In this document: positions 1 to 13,455 of the stretch, piece by piece
How positions within the stretch are numbered: the stretch's first letter is position 1
Layout of the letters: every line of letters begins with the position of its first letter
Assembly: GCA_951799445.1 (NCBI GenBank)
Contig: OX637291.1
Span: 9,178,501 to 9,242,500, forward strand
DNA from: Pseudisothecium myosuroides
Lineage: Eukaryota > Streptophyta > Bryopsida > Hypnales > Lembophyllaceae
Reading direction: 5' to 3'
DNA length: 64,000 nt
The notes under the pieces: model-generated
What the model was told of the DNA's origin: nothing
Database searches by the model: none
The model's input: the letters and a program-made list of their open reading frames with translations, nothing else
Program-made: the position numbers and the translations under genes

Positions 1-2330
1 GCATTGGTTTGCTTTTCATTTTTTTCATTTTATAAGCAATTTTGTTTCACCTATTATATAATATATCATAGTACTTTTCATTCTGTATTATTAAAACTTA
101 ATTTTGACATTCAAAATGATTTTGATGCTTTAAAAAAAATTAAAACTAAATGTCTATTGTCTATTCTAATTTAGATTTTAAAAATACTAAGACTTTTAAA
201 AATGAATTTTTTTATTTCAATGTAAAGTAAAGAGCCTATAACCTCATTTAATCAAAATAAGATGATACAAAACTTTGATTTAGACTATATTATATATTTA
301 TTGTGGAAGTATTAAAAATTTTAATCACTTTTTAAATATGAATTTTATTCAATATTTTTATAAGAATATTTTGCTAATTTTAGATTTAAAAAAATGAATT
401 TTATGACTTATTGACAAATAATTTTTCCTATAATAATTTTTTTATAAAAATTAATTGTATATAGTAGCAAAATTGGTCATGCAACTGAAGGATTTTGATG
501 AAGGATTTTCAACTTCGAGAACATATTCATAGGTTGTCCTTCAAGGTTGACTTGTGAAGACCCAATAAACCGTTTATTGGTTGTTGCCCAAGTTTGGCAA
601 CATTATCACGTAGAAGTTTTCTTTTCCCGTATGCAAATTAGATTGGGTTGTCTTTCTAATTTTACATTAAAATCTACAACCGATATGGTAAAAAACCATG
701 ATAACAAAAATAGCATAAACTATTTAGTATTTGCCTAGTGTTGTAAAGTTTACTATTCAGAAAAATGTTGGTGTTTAGATTATTAAATTTTATGTATTTT
801 TTCACAAGTAAATAGAAACTTCAATTTTTAACAATTATACATAAAATGCTAAAGAGAGAAATTACATTTCATAAATTTTTGAAGTTAAATCTTCAAATTT
901 TTATTTGAAAATATTCATAAATAGTTTTAAAATCTAGACCATATAAATACTTTCTACTCTTATTGTTTAACATCGTTTAATTTGATGAAAACTTCAAAAA
1001 TGTTATGAAACTTATATTTTATAAAGTATTTGTATTTTGTCCAAATCCCTGCACTTTAGGAATTTATGTCTATATTTTGAGCTTATCACTCTTTGAAAAT
1101 AAAATTTTATACACCTCCTAATATACATAAGACATCAATGAGCATTTTTTCCTACTTCACATCTCAAATTACTAATAAAACACTAAACAAATTACTTCAC
1201 TACCACATCACTTCCATAGACCAATTTGCCATGCACACAAACAATTTCTTCATCATACCACTCCAATTTCCTAAAAAATATGGAACATCCACACCACTCA
1301 TCTCTCCAAATAACATACCAATTCTTTTGCAACACTGAATGCTCCTCATTGCTTATATCAATGCACATGACATAAAAACAATAAGATGTTACATTCAAGA
1401 ATGCATAACCAAATCAACCAGTAATCCCACCACAACGTTCATTTTGTCCCTCAACCCTCCACATAGCGGCTACCACCTTCTTCACCAACAAAAACACCAC
1501 TCTAAATACATCAACCATCGCTACTCATCCAATCCATCTTAAACCACCTATAAAGATTGCCTAAAACATCACAAAATACAATACAACCTTCCAATGTTAG
1601 TGGACTCAAAAAACCAATTTATAACAAAAAGGGTTACTCCGGACAAATTCTTCTCCGTAAACAATGCCTCCACAAAAAATTGCAACCTACATTTATATTA
1701 TAAAAAATGACAAAGTCAGTACATTAAAAATCTAATTGACAATTACTTCCATGCATTGTAACATTTAAGGACACACACTACATCATCCCATCTACTGATT
1801 ACCACCAAAAACCATTTCAACTATTCAATGCAACTTAGAACAACAATATCTAAACAAAACACTCCATTGTACAATACGTTTCTAATCACACAAGGCACTA
1901 CTTTTTGCGATGAGAATGGAAAACATATCACAATCCTCATAGAAACACAACTACAATAGCTAAGGACCTAATACTACAACAACATTACATCATAATTTAT
2001 TTTCATCCAACCCTTCAAAAATAAACTATTTTGGATGTTGTGAGAAAGATATTCTTACAAAATATCAAAACAAGACAAGATATACTCTCAACAATTTCAT
2101 ATATCCAAACAAATCTTCTTACATCTCATCTCTTTCTTCCACATTACACACTTCTACTTTTTATCCCCCCCTAACCTACCCAATTCAACTTCAAATCTTC
2201 AATTGAGCCCTCTCCCCATGTAATAAAATCTTTGACTCCAGAAGCCTAACCTACATCCATCAATAGAGTAAAAGCACTTTGTTCATCCACCGCTAATTAA
2301 AAATATGGCCTCATAATCAAACTTAAACAA
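1..2330 (+). repeat. Dispersed repeat, copy 1 (inverted partner at 32.0-34.4 kb)
   Basis: This stretch matches the reverse complement of about 32045-34370 along its whole length, with similarity near 85-90% by eye in the best parts (for example 1138-1340 against 33015-33245). The match reaches the first base of the window, so the true outer end is not seen. The inner end is near 2330, after a shared block containing CATCCACCGCTAATTAAAAA. No intact coding frame is shared; the small ORFs in both copies are broken. It is most likely two copies of one old transposable element in opposite orientation, class unknown. Confidence 0.75.
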
Positions 2331-5060
2331 CCTATCAATCTTAATATTAACAGATTACCACTACTACCAAAAAATAACTTCTTACACACACCCTTTCAAG
2401 GACACTCATGTACTAGCATACTTCTATGCATACATAATGACTTACTATAATCCATCTAAACAATATATTTGAAAAAGAAATAATTTATAAAACCAAAAGG
2501 CCTCTACATCTATTACATCCACTACTTACCAACTCCACTTGGAAACCACATAGTCTTTGTTTAGAATCTTCAATGCTCATGAATTGAATTACAAATATCA
2601 AAGTCATATCTATAGACTATATCAAAATCCCCTGCAATATTACTATTCAAAACCTATAGAAATGGCAAACAATTCCTCCTTCTCCATTTATAATGACAAT
2701 TGATCACTCCTTTCAAACATCACCTCTACAACTTTATAACTTACCTACACATTCAAATACACACCAAAGTTTTGTTGATATATAAGTGGTTGTTTCATTC
2801 CCTCATGAGAAATGCTACTAGATTAAAAGGAATGGATAGCAAAAACAATTATATATAGAATATATAACTGTACAAAGAAATGTCAAACTATCCCGCTTGT
2901 CTATATAGTCTTCAAAATATACTACAGGCTGAAATAATTGCAATCCATAAACTACTCATATTTTTTAGCATAGACTATCCCAATAAAGATTCACATTTTT
3001 ACTAGTAGACTAAATTCCATATACGTCACCCTCAACCACCTAAAAGTTGAACCTCACAAAATAGTCACCCAGGGTGATTGTAAGAAACACTTGTCCTAAT
3101 TCTTGTCCCCTTGCCCTCGGACATGTGTATTTTTGCTCATAACTTTTGCATTGTTTGTCCATTTGGCATGAAGTTAAGAATGAAGGTAGATGCGGTAGTT
3201 TTAGACATTAGAAAACTTTAAATAATAAATAAATTAGTTTTCTATTTTTAACCTATCCCCAATTGGATGACAACCTTTGCCATTTTGGAGGATTTTAGTC
3301 CTATTTTTGACCCAAAAATGGAAATTTGAAGCTATAAATTGGACATGTTGGAGGTCTACTAACATTACAAAGGTTGACAATGAGTTATTATGAAAACAAC
3401 AACATGTTGGTTGCACACATGCGGTCAAAGTGACCTTCCTTTGTGCGAAGGCTACAAAGAGGTAAAAAATTTCCTTCATGAATTTTTTGGTGCAACGCAA
3501 GCACAATCTTCTCTAGAAAAATGACTTTTTTAATGGAATTTTTTTGAATTTTTTTTGAATTACTCAAAATGAAAATGACCACAAAACCCTTTTCTGCTAT
3601 TTTCTACTCCCAAGGGCTTCTGTAGTACTCCGTAGCGGTAGTTTGTAGTACTGCATAGTATAGCATGGTATTGAATTGCCGGTTTAGATTTGCAGGTACC
3701 TTGAATCGACGGTTTACACCTGACGAGGCGCTGCTAACACATAATATTGGTAGTATTGCATAGTATGGTCAGTCCTATGGCCACAAAACACAGTTTTGAC
3801 GAAAAAACGTGAAGTGGTTCTTGCAACTATCCCCTTAAAAAATTGCCTTTTGTTTGATCACTAAGCTCCTACAATCTATAACAATCCCTCTACACATCCA
3901 CAAAGTTACTAAGGTCCATGGTTACATACACAACAATGATTTAGCAAATAGCCTAGTGGTCTTATTTAATAACAAAGAACATTGTCTACTTACACTATAT
4001 TATGAACATGCAATCATGCACACAATACACCTAAATCCTTACTACCTCCACAAGGATATTGATCCTCTCCTCAAAACATTCTTTATAATGAACTCATTAT
4101 GTTCCTCCAAATCTACTTAAAAAAACAAGAAACACAAAACGACATTTCACTTACAAATCAATTTCCTAGCATCTAGAACTAAACTACCGACTACCAACTG
4201 TAACATTGATTCAAGAAGTCCTATCAAATCAATTTTGAACACACCCGCATATCTTGTACGCCCACATCACTGGCCTCCTCAAATTTTGATACAAACAATA
4301 CATGGGACAAGTGCGCAAACATTTATTTTGGCCAACACAATACTATTCATTATATGCATTCTCTGTAGCCAAAACCAAGCTAACCCGTGGCTTCATATAC
4401 TCTTTAGTTGTATTCACCCTCAAATCAAAGTCTTCAACATCTAGTGACACAACAAAATGGTATAAAAACTTTGTAGACTTTTTCACTCACATAATGCATC
4501 ATGATGTCTCTTGCTAATGAATGCAACAATGATGATAAACCATTGGACCAAACAATGCCACATTTGCTACACCTCAAGTTTGTATTTGTGAAAACCCTAA
4601 TGGCTACATTTGTGAAGCCCAATTATGCCCAAATATTCTATGCATTAGCACAATCCTTTTAAAAATTCCATTCCTACAATAGCATCAAATCAATATACCA
4701 TTTTGTTCCTTGGACTCACATTCTATAATGACAAATTCTCCAACAAATCCATTGAATTCAAACACAAAAAAATGCATCATGTATTAATAACATCTAAGAA
4801 TCAAAATGGACTGCAAGTCTTTTCAAAGTAATCATTGTAGATCATGAGGCACAATCGATCCACACAATATCCTCCCACGAACTACATCAAGACTTAAACA
4901 TTTCCAAATCTTCCACATCCAAAATTCTTAAAAATAAACATCACCATCAATTTTTTTTTGCCTACACCATGATCTACAGATGCAAAATAGAAAACAAACA
5001 AATACTACCACCTTTACCTAGCCTACACTAACCCTAACCCCGCCTTCTTGATAAATCTAC
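1090..5060. other. G-poor, C/A-rich compositional block
   Basis: From about 1090 to 2970, and again from 3850 to 5060, the + strand has very few G residues while C stays common, so the GC skew is strongly negative. The interval 2970-3850 is less skewed and contains loose repeats of a GTAGTACTGCATAGTAT-like motif (about 3620-3770). No gene is recognisable. The short open frames here (for example 3854-4120 and 4235-4444) look like a by-product of the composition, since low G removes TAG and TGA. The block extends beyond the dispersed repeat that ends near 2330. Confidence 0.5.
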
Positions 5061-7014
5061 AAACCACGTATTGATATATCATCCCTCACCAAAAAACTAA
5101 AAAAATTATATATTTTTTAGTTAAAAAGAGCTCTTCCTTTTAAGCAAGGTATGTTATACAAATGTCACTCATGCAAACTTTTTAGAGTCAACCCTGGGAT
5201 CTTGAATAAATAGACTCTCATTTATACCAATAATTTAGGAATAACAGTTTTTCTTACTTTTATACACTTTGAATTTCAATGTTTATAAATTTAACCAAAA
5301 TTCTCATTATAATCATACATGCTTGAAAAAATCATAATATATATTTAATAAAATGAAAAAAATGAACATAACACACAAGACTATAATTTTTTTTTATAAA
5401 ATAAACAAATTTCTAAGAGAATCTCCATATCACCTTTACAAATTACAATAGCAAAGACTTGGAACATTTATTAATCAAATAAATATAGTTGAAGGTACTT
5501 TTACACTTTTTTCCAAAAGAAAAATATTATACCATAATTTTTTATTAATTTATTCATGCTCTACAAATTCAATTTTTAATTTTTTGTATTAAAAACTAAT
5601 TTGTGCCTCATAAAACTTTTCAATTGTCATTGATTGCTTTTGAAAACTTGTGTTCATGGTGTAAGTGACTAAAAAAAATCCAAATGAAGATGAAAAGATG
5701 AACAAAAATGGCACAAAGTTCCAAGTTAGTTATGATGTTTTAGGCATGGTTTCTAAATATTTGATGGGTTAATTTCATACACCTCATAATAGGTTTCCAT
5801 ATTGGTATTCAATAATAAAAAATGTCAGTATCAACTAAATTAGCTCTAACCTAAAAAGTTGGGTATTTTGTAATTGTAACTTGTGCAAATTCCTTTTTAT
5901 AACGTAATAATTTATAGAGATTTTATTTTAGCCTTATGGGATTTTTTTTAAATGAATGCAAATCCATTTAGAGATTGTATGCCACCTCAAAATAGAAGTC
6001 ATAGCTATCAATGAAACTTTGAATCCTTGTAATTTTGCATATAACATCCAAATGATGAATTTCTCCATAGATTTAGAATATTATAAAATAAAAACATTCA
6101 AATAATAAAAAATATTAAATACTTAAATAAATGCTATTAGATATAATTACTTTAATAAGCATGGTAGGATTGGATATTGTATCATGGTGCTTCAAAATAA
6201 AATTGAATTTTCTTACTATAGGAGATTAGTAATCTTCAAAAATCAGATGACTTTGTCAAATAGTTGAATTGAGACTTCTTTAACTTGTTGATCTCTAATA
6301 GTTAGAAATAACTTGTAAAGGAGCGAAGTTGTCTTGGAAGACAATTGGAAATTTGGAGAGGATCCTGTTCCTTCAAATTTTGGCTATATTTTTTAAACTT
6401 TTTCTGAAGATAGTGAAATGAGAAATTAACTTTTAAGGAATATAATTTATATTTCATTTATTTTCTAGGAATTATGCTACCCTAAACACACAAAAATTGA
6501 GCTTGACAACTAAAAAATTAGATAATAAAGAAAGATGTTTTCCATAGATTACACGTAAATCTACATGGAAATTCTTAAATCATTCTTTTTAGATTAGTAG
6601 TGAGTAAATTATGAAGGATCTTGTTCTGCAACAAGGACATCATAATAAAACATGATAGAATTCTTTTTTGAAATATATGTTGTTTCTAGTCAATGATCCA
6701 TGGAGTTTATATTGCTTGCTAGAATAATTTCACAATTAGGATTGTCTTGTTTCAATTCCATCATATAACCATTAATGATTTATTTTCTCCTTCCTATTTT
6801 GTATCCACTTCTACTTAACAATGTATTAAGTTATATAAATCAAGTCTTTTTTGTTTGATTTTTCTAGACTCCCAATTGAATTTGCAAAATAAATCATTTT
6901 CAATCTAAAATCTAAGGTATCACAATATTAAGGATCTATCGTAGAATATCAAGGTTCAAAGAAGCATATCTTTTTACTTTATATGCTATTGGTATTGTAT
7001 TGAAAGCTATATTC
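5061..7014. other. AT-rich intergenic DNA, no feature recognised
   Basis: This is about 2 kb of AT-rich sequence with frequent short A and T runs. I see no ORF of note, no terminal inverted repeats and no tandem array. The piggyBac-type MITE stack begins directly after it. Confidence 0.5.
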
Positions 7015-8501
7015 TTAACCCCTTCGGTTCTTTGACGATGTTTTCCCCCCAAACGCTCGGAAACTACAATTTTGAACATAAGTACCAAATTTTGGAAAAA
7101 AAAAACATTTTTGGACACATGTAATCATACGATTTTGTAGTACCCTGGTTTGAAAAGATATAGAAAAGTATTCAGAAATTTTCTCCATACAGATTGCAAG
7201 ATATTAGCATTTGGATTGACAAAAAAAAAAATTTGGCCCTGCAAAAAATCAAGCAGCTACACTTCACAAGCTCACATTTGTATGAAAAAAAGGTTTGAAA
7301 TGGTGGTGCTTCTTTGGATTCATTCTTCAAGGCAAGTTGGTTACATGCTTGAAAAATTTCACATCATTTGGAGTTGTGCAACATATAGGGAAAAAATAGT
7401 AAGTAGAAAGAAGTAGAAAATGATTCAAAATACTAAATTGTTACGAATTTAGTTATATGGAGTTGAAAAATGCCAATTCCAATGGTTGCAATGTTGTAAT
7501 AAACAATCTACATCCTATGTTTGTTTGTTTTCAAAAATTGAGTTAAATAAAGGACTTTAAAGTTTATTTTAGTGTAGAGATTCCATAACTGCCCGCAAGC
7601 TAAAATTCCTCATAACTTTCACCTCATTGATCAAAATGGAATGGTTCAAACCATTCCATATATATATATATAACCAATTTTAAATTTTTATTTTTGAAAA
7701 AAGTGATTTTTAAAATTTGCCTGAACTACTTGGCCGAGGAAAAAACTACATATCATATAATAACTCTTTGACCATGTAGACAAAAGTTGTGAAAATTGTT
7801 GGGCCTTAACCCCTAAAATACCAAGGCATTTTTGGGCTCTGGATCCACTGAAAACTGCCATTTCTGCTACAATCACTCAAGAAACCAAAAAAACATTTTT
7901 TTTAGAGTCTAATTATAGGATCTTGTATTTAACTTGTCTCAAATCATGAGGTAAAAATTTCAAGAAGTTTGACTATACCGATTGGAAGATATTAGCATTC
8001 AAAGTTTGAAAAAAAATTGGGGGGAACTATGGCCTGCAATTTCAGATGACTTTGACAGCCATATGTGGATTTTTTTTGCACTGCACAATATAAAGTTAAA
8101 AAAATTTATATTAAAAATTTGGGTCGAGAGTTGGAGAAAAAAATTCAGAATGCCAAAACTTGATTTGCACATATAAAAAAATTGTTAAGTAGAAGTAGGT
8201 CCGAGATTGAACAAAATACTAAATTGTTAATAGCTCTAAGATAGAATTGAAAAATCATAATCACAACAGTGGGACTCTTCTTGCAAACAAACTTGAACCT
8301 ATTAAAAAAATAAACTTGAATTTTTTTGAAAATTGCATTCAAAAATGAATTCTATAAGTTGTTTTTGGAAAAAAAATGCATAGATTGCCTGAAAAACAAG
8401 ATTGTCCATAATAATCTCATTATTAGTCCAAATAGAATGAATCAAAGCTTCAAGTGTAGACAAAAACATAATCTTTTAGGAAATTTTTAAAATATATATA
8501 T

Positions 8502-8769
<268 letters not shown>

Positions 8770-8798
8770 TGTGTTTCTACCCGCCGAACTGCTTTTAA

Positions 8799-9721
8799 CT
8801 CCTAAAGTTCCTTGACTATGTTCTCACCAAAATTGCTCCAAAACTGCCATTTCTAGTACAAGTATCAAATTTTTGAAAATATCATTTTTGGACACATGTA
8901 ACCGTAGGATCTTGAAGTACTCTAGTTTGAAAATATGTGGAAAAAATTTCAGAAATTTCCATCGTGTAGATTGGAAGATATTAGCATTCGAAGTGGCAAA
9001 AGTTCTTTTTTGGGCCTTGCGAAAAACCGGGCAGCTGCACTTCACAAGGTCAGCTTATTATGAAAAAAATTCCAAAATGGTTGTGCTTCTCTGGATTCAT
9101 TTTTAGGGCAAGTTGGCTACATGTTTGAGAATTTTCAGATTATTTGGAATTGTATAACATATAGGAAAAAAATAGTAAGTAGAAAGAAGTAGAGAATGAT
9201 TCAAGACACTAAATTTTTAGAAAGTTAATTATGGAATTGAAAAATGCCAATCCCAATGGTTGCAATGTTTTAATAAACAATCTACATCCTTCAATTTTTT
9301 TTTTTTTGAAAAATATTGAAAATTGAGTGAAATAAACAACTTCAAAGTTTATTTTAGAGTAGACAATCCATAACTGCCCGCAAACTAAAAATCCTCATAA
9401 CGTTTGACTCATTGATCAAAATGGAATGATTCAAAGCTTTCCGTGTATATATAAATCTAATAAACCAATTTCAAATTTTTATTTTTGAAAAAAATGATTT
9501 TTTCTGATCTGCCCAGACTGCCCGAGTTGAGAAACAAACAATATATTAGGCCATAACTTTTGACTTGTATTTCCAAATGTCATGAAATTTGGTGCATATG
9601 AAAGATATTCCTCGTCCCCACCTTCTATAAAAATTTCAGCCGAAAATATGCAAATCTCCAATCACACGTACCTGCCCAAAATTTCTATGTTGCCAAAAAA
9701 TGCACGTTGGTCCTTTAGGAG
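8799..9721 (+). mobile_element. piggyBac-type MITE family 2, nested copy
   Basis: This 923 bp element is bounded by TTAA at 8795-8798 and 9722-9725. The ends are CTCCTAAAGTTCCTTGACTA and, read from the right, CTCCTAAAGGACCAACGTGC. It interrupts the family 1 copy near the site where the sister copy at about 39495-39510 runs straight through. It has no ORF of significance. It is very similar to the copies at 20465-21371 and 55714-56639. Confidence 0.88.
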
Positions 9722-9776
9722 TTAAGACTTCAGGTGGCATAACTCTTGCTCCCGGGCATTGATTGAAAAATATATA

Positions 9777-10344
9777 CTACCTCCGTCCCCAAATGATCTT
9801 CTTGTTGGACAAAATATGCTAGATTAAGGCAAAAAATAACATTTAAAAAACTTGTTTTGTGCTGTAAGTAGAGTTTGGTGTACTCCTAGCATTCTATAAA
9901 CTTTGAGTGTCAAATTCCTTTTTGAAATGTAGTTTTTGGAATATTGAAAAGTAGAATTTTTTGGGCATTTTCAAAGATCACCAGTGGTCAATTAATTGTT
10001 AAGAATGAGGTCATCATTTTGTAAGCATTTAGTATATGCCTAAGTCCATGTGTGGCCCTTTATTCCAGCTCCAAAAGCTTCATCTCCTTCAATTGGGCAA
10101 TATTCAAAGAGATGCAAAAAATACAAACAAATAGTGTTGACTGACCCCATTAATCATTTTATTTATCTTTTGACTAATGATTGCATGATAGGAGGGGGAA
10201 CTACTACTCAAAGTTGTTTTGTTGGTTTCTACTAGCAATCGAAAGTCAAATTTGACCAGTTCGCAAGTCACAGACTGCAACAAGAAGATCATTTTGGGAC
10301 AAAAAATGAAGGCCAACATGAAGGTCATTTTGAGACGGAGGGAG
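9777..10344. mobile_element. Stowaway-like Tc1/mariner MITE
   Basis: This 568 bp element has terminal inverted repeats of about 25 bp. The left begins CTACCTCCGTCCCCAAATGA and the right, reverse complemented, begins CTCCCTCCGTCTCAAAATGA. TA lies at 9775-9776 and 10345-10346. CTCCCTCCGTC ends with a TA duplication are the hallmark of plant Stowaway elements. The empty site is visible at 39530-39560, where the sister MITE reads through without the insert. It is longer than most Stowaway MITEs. There is no transposase, and the small ORFs inside are not convincing. Confidence 0.88.
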
Positions 10345-10591
10345 TATATTTTTGGAAAGCTGATGTGATTTCCTAACTTGAAAAAAAGTTTAAAAAAATT
10401 AGGTCAAAATCTGAGGTCACACGAGCCTGCTCAAAATCCCAAATGTCCCTCGAGGGGACTTGGATACTTTAGGGGTTAAAGGAAAAACTCGTCCCCGTGT
10501 TGTGTGAAATTTTCAATGAAAAAAAAAATCCCATCCATGTTGAGCTGCCCAAATCGCTATGTTGCCAAAAAAAGCAGCTTGGCCCTTAGGG

Positions 10592-10762
10592 TAAACTCCT
10601 AAAGGCTCTAAAAGGGATTTATGACAAACTAAGATGTATTTTTTTTTTGGAAAAGAACGGTGTGCAATAAAAAGAAGGAGAAAGAAAACAACCAACTAAG
10701 ATGCGCTTTAAAATACGGCTTCTTCAACCTTTTGATGACTACATCCAAAGCTAAGACATTAA
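10592..10762. other. Spacer between two MITEs
   Basis: A short unassigned spacer follows the decayed right end of the outer family 2 copy. It starts with CTCCTAAAGG, which itself resembles a piggyBac-MITE end, so a truncated fourth element could begin here, but no matching other end is visible. Confidence 0.35.
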
Positions 10763-11672
10763 TCCCTAAAGGACCGTTGTGCCTTCGGGGGACAAATGCA
10801 AGTTCAGGCAGGTACCTACAGGCTGAAATTTTATCTTGATTTTTTGTAACTTTTTTTGAAGATAGAAAAGCTGATTAGATTCATGGGAGTATAATTTTTT
10901 TTTCAATCTGTGCCTGGGAACAAAAGTTATGACCGAATAAGCTCAAAACAAGGGACAAGAATAGCAAAAAAAATTTGCAAAAATTTGAATTTTTTTAAAT
11001 ATTTTTTTTCATAGATTGTATTTTTTTCTATCTGAAAAGCTTTGATTCATTTCATTTGGATTTGTTATGAGAAAGTTATGGACATTCTTGTTCTTCGGGC
11101 AGTTAGAGCATCTTCTTTAAAAAAATAACTTGTAAGATTCATTTCTGAATGCAATTTTTGCAATTTTTCAAAATAAATAAATTTGCATGGTTTACTTTAC
11201 TTGTTAGAATAATCTTACCATTGAAATTAGTGCATTATAATTCCATTCAAAAGATATTAATATTTTAATTTTTCCTTCTATCTCGTACCTATTTCTACTT
11301 AACAATTTTTTTAAGAATGAAAATTAAGTTTTTAAAATTTTTTTTCCCTAGACTCTCAACTCAATTCTCCACTGTAAAGATTTAAAGCTCAAAACTTTGT
11401 AGTGCAAAAATTTTAAGTTAAAAATGTTCAAAGTCAAAAAATGTAGTCCCACAATATGCTGAAAAACTTGTTTTTTCCACTTTAAATGCAAATATCTTGC
11501 AATCTGTGTAGTCAAAAATTCTGAAAATTTTTCCACACTTTTTTATACTAGTTAGGTGTAAGATCCTATGGTTAGATGTGAAAAAAAAAATTTAATTTTT
11601 TTTTACTCTTTGCTATAGAAATGGCAATTTTCAGTGTTTTTTGGCAGAAAAAAGGCCTCGGTCCTTTAGGGG
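10763..11672 (+). mobile_element. piggyBac-type MITE family 1 copy
   Basis: This 910 bp element begins TCCCTAAAGGACCGTTGTGC after TTAA (10759-10762) and ends GCCTCGGTCCTTTAGGGG before CTAA (11673-11676, a mutated TTAA). It is collinear with the copies at 21376, 27208 and 54978. Around 11484-11500 it reads CCACTTTAAATGCAAATATC, which is the unoccupied form of the TTAA site hit by a family 2 element in the 54978-56832 copy. No coding potential. Confidence 0.85.
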
Positions 11673-12009
11673 CTAAACATCAAGTTTAGAAATGACCCAT
11701 ACTGTCAAGTTTTGAAAAATAACATGCAAACCAATTTTGAAGCGATTTCCTTTAAAAATTTACCAATTTTTTTTGTTAACAACATTTGATTTTTCTACTT
11801 CACAGTAATTAGAGATTCAATTGATTTGTGTGAACATAACATTATTAGCCAACGTTGGTGTGTGTGGGTTCCCTTTTGCTCCCCTAAAAAATAGGAGCGT
11901 CTAATGTTGCAACTTCCCTACCAACCAATGACTCTCCACATATTAAACTAAACTCACTCTTATAAATCTAAGAAGGGGTTATCCCAATCTCTAAGACGGA
12001 ATAGTTTAT

Positions 12010-12908
12010 CCCCTAAAGGACCAAGGAGACCACTTTGGGTTTTTAAGAACTTGGGCAGGCTCTATTGACTTCATAATTTGGAATTTTTGCATGAATTTAT
12101 TAGGATGGATGCTACTCATCATAATCTACATGTGAAGCTTCGTTTCATGTCATTCTGCTAAGTAATGCAAAAGTTAGAAGGATTTTTTCAATTTCAATGT
12201 CAAATTGGGCAGCAAAAAATATATTCCAAAAAAATTAAAAAATATTTTTTTGGAATTTTGTAGATTGATACCTACTCAAAAAAAATTGAACCACTCAATT
12301 CCGAATAATGAGGTAAGAGTTACGAGGAGTTTTATTTTGCGGGCAATGAAGGTAGGAAAAACATATAAAGTCATCTTTTGCTCTCAATTTTGAAAATTTT
12401 CAAATGAAAATGAAAATAAAAGATACTTAATTATCTCTTAAAGCGTTCTCACCATTGGAATTAACAATTTTCAAATTCTTCCAAAAATTATTAGCATATT
12501 AGTTTTATCTTTCATTAAGTAGTACCTTTCACTTTACAATTTTTTTACAAATGAATACAAAAGTTTTTTTGATTAAAATTTTTAATATATATTTTCAACC
12601 CATTTTCCAACATATTGTCTAAAATGTACAAGTAATAGGACATACGTATATTTTTCTAAAAATATTGAAAGACAAAACTTCACCTTTTGGAAGCACTAGA
12701 AAAGCCTACATTTTGAAGTTTAGGCACATTGCAATCAGTGGTGATATTCATTCTAAAATTCTAAGACAATATACTTGTGCAAGTTAACCAAAGGATCCTA
12801 CGGTTGAATTTGTTAAAAAATAAAAATCAATGAAGATTTTGACCTTTGCTTTGGGGACGAGTATTTTGAAGCAGTTTTGGGCCTCTAAACATGTTGGTCC
12901 TTTAGAAG
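12010..12908. mobile_element. piggyBac-type MITE, divergent family 3
   Basis: This 899 bp element has ends CCCCTAAAGGACCAAGGAG and, from the right, CTTCTAAAGGACCAACATG. Both flanks carry TTAT (12006-12009 and 12909-12912) rather than TTAA. The ends match families 1 and 2, but the interior aligns only weakly with either. It has no significant ORF. The matching TTAT on both sides suggests insertion at a non-canonical target, although parallel mutation of TTAA cannot be excluded. Confidence 0.7.
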
Positions 12909-12912
12909 TTAT

Positions 12913-13398
12913 ACTAATTATCAATGTTATAAAAATGGCAAAAGGTTTTACAGATTAAAATCTCAATACTTTACCCTAACAGTAAATCTCTTAACACTAG
13001 ACCTAATGATAAGAAATTTCCTAGGGAATCTGTTGCCTAGTGATATGAAATTTACTAGCAAGGAATCCACGATTTCTTGTCCCTTGGTAGCTTCAATTTG
13101 TTTTAAGGAAAATATGATATCTGAATGTCTATATAATGGTGGCAGGCTACAGGAAGGTAGTCGCACACGTTCTCCAATACAAGTAGTACTCTTTGTAGGA
13201 GTAAGTTAGGCTGACTGAAATGGCCCACAAGGAGCAACTGATATATGGATGTGGATTAATTTACAAGGGATGCCATGTGGAGGGGCCGCAACCAATTGGG
13301 CCACAAATTTGTATTATTCCAAAGCTGCATCAATTGTTTTGGGTCTCCCGGCCAACAACTCCACCTCATCCTTGCTGCCAAATAGCTGCTGATTTAGT
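12913..13398. other. Unassigned sequence
   Basis: Mixed-composition DNA, less AT-rich after 13120. Two open frames overlap on opposite strands at 12963-13209, which argues against either being a gene. No family is recognised. Confidence 0.35.
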
Positions 13399-13455
13399 GG
13401 CCCACTTTGGATTTACAGGCCCACTTTGGATTTGCAGGCCCACTTCAGATTTACA
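13399..13455 (+). repeat. 19-bp minisatellite, three units
   Basis: Three consecutive 19-bp units of the form GGCCCACTTTGGATTTACA occupy 13399-13417, 13418-13436 and 13437-13455, with few differences. A degenerate partial unit follows. The array is in a locally GC-richer stretch (13200-13560) that also holds a separated inverted pair, TGCCCGT and ACGGGCA, near 13506 and 13537. Confidence 0.9.

Noticed and set aside
1093..1542. Overlapping open frames as genes
   Set aside because: The same region in the inverted copy (33015-33248) has a broken frame, and low G content lengthens frames by chance.
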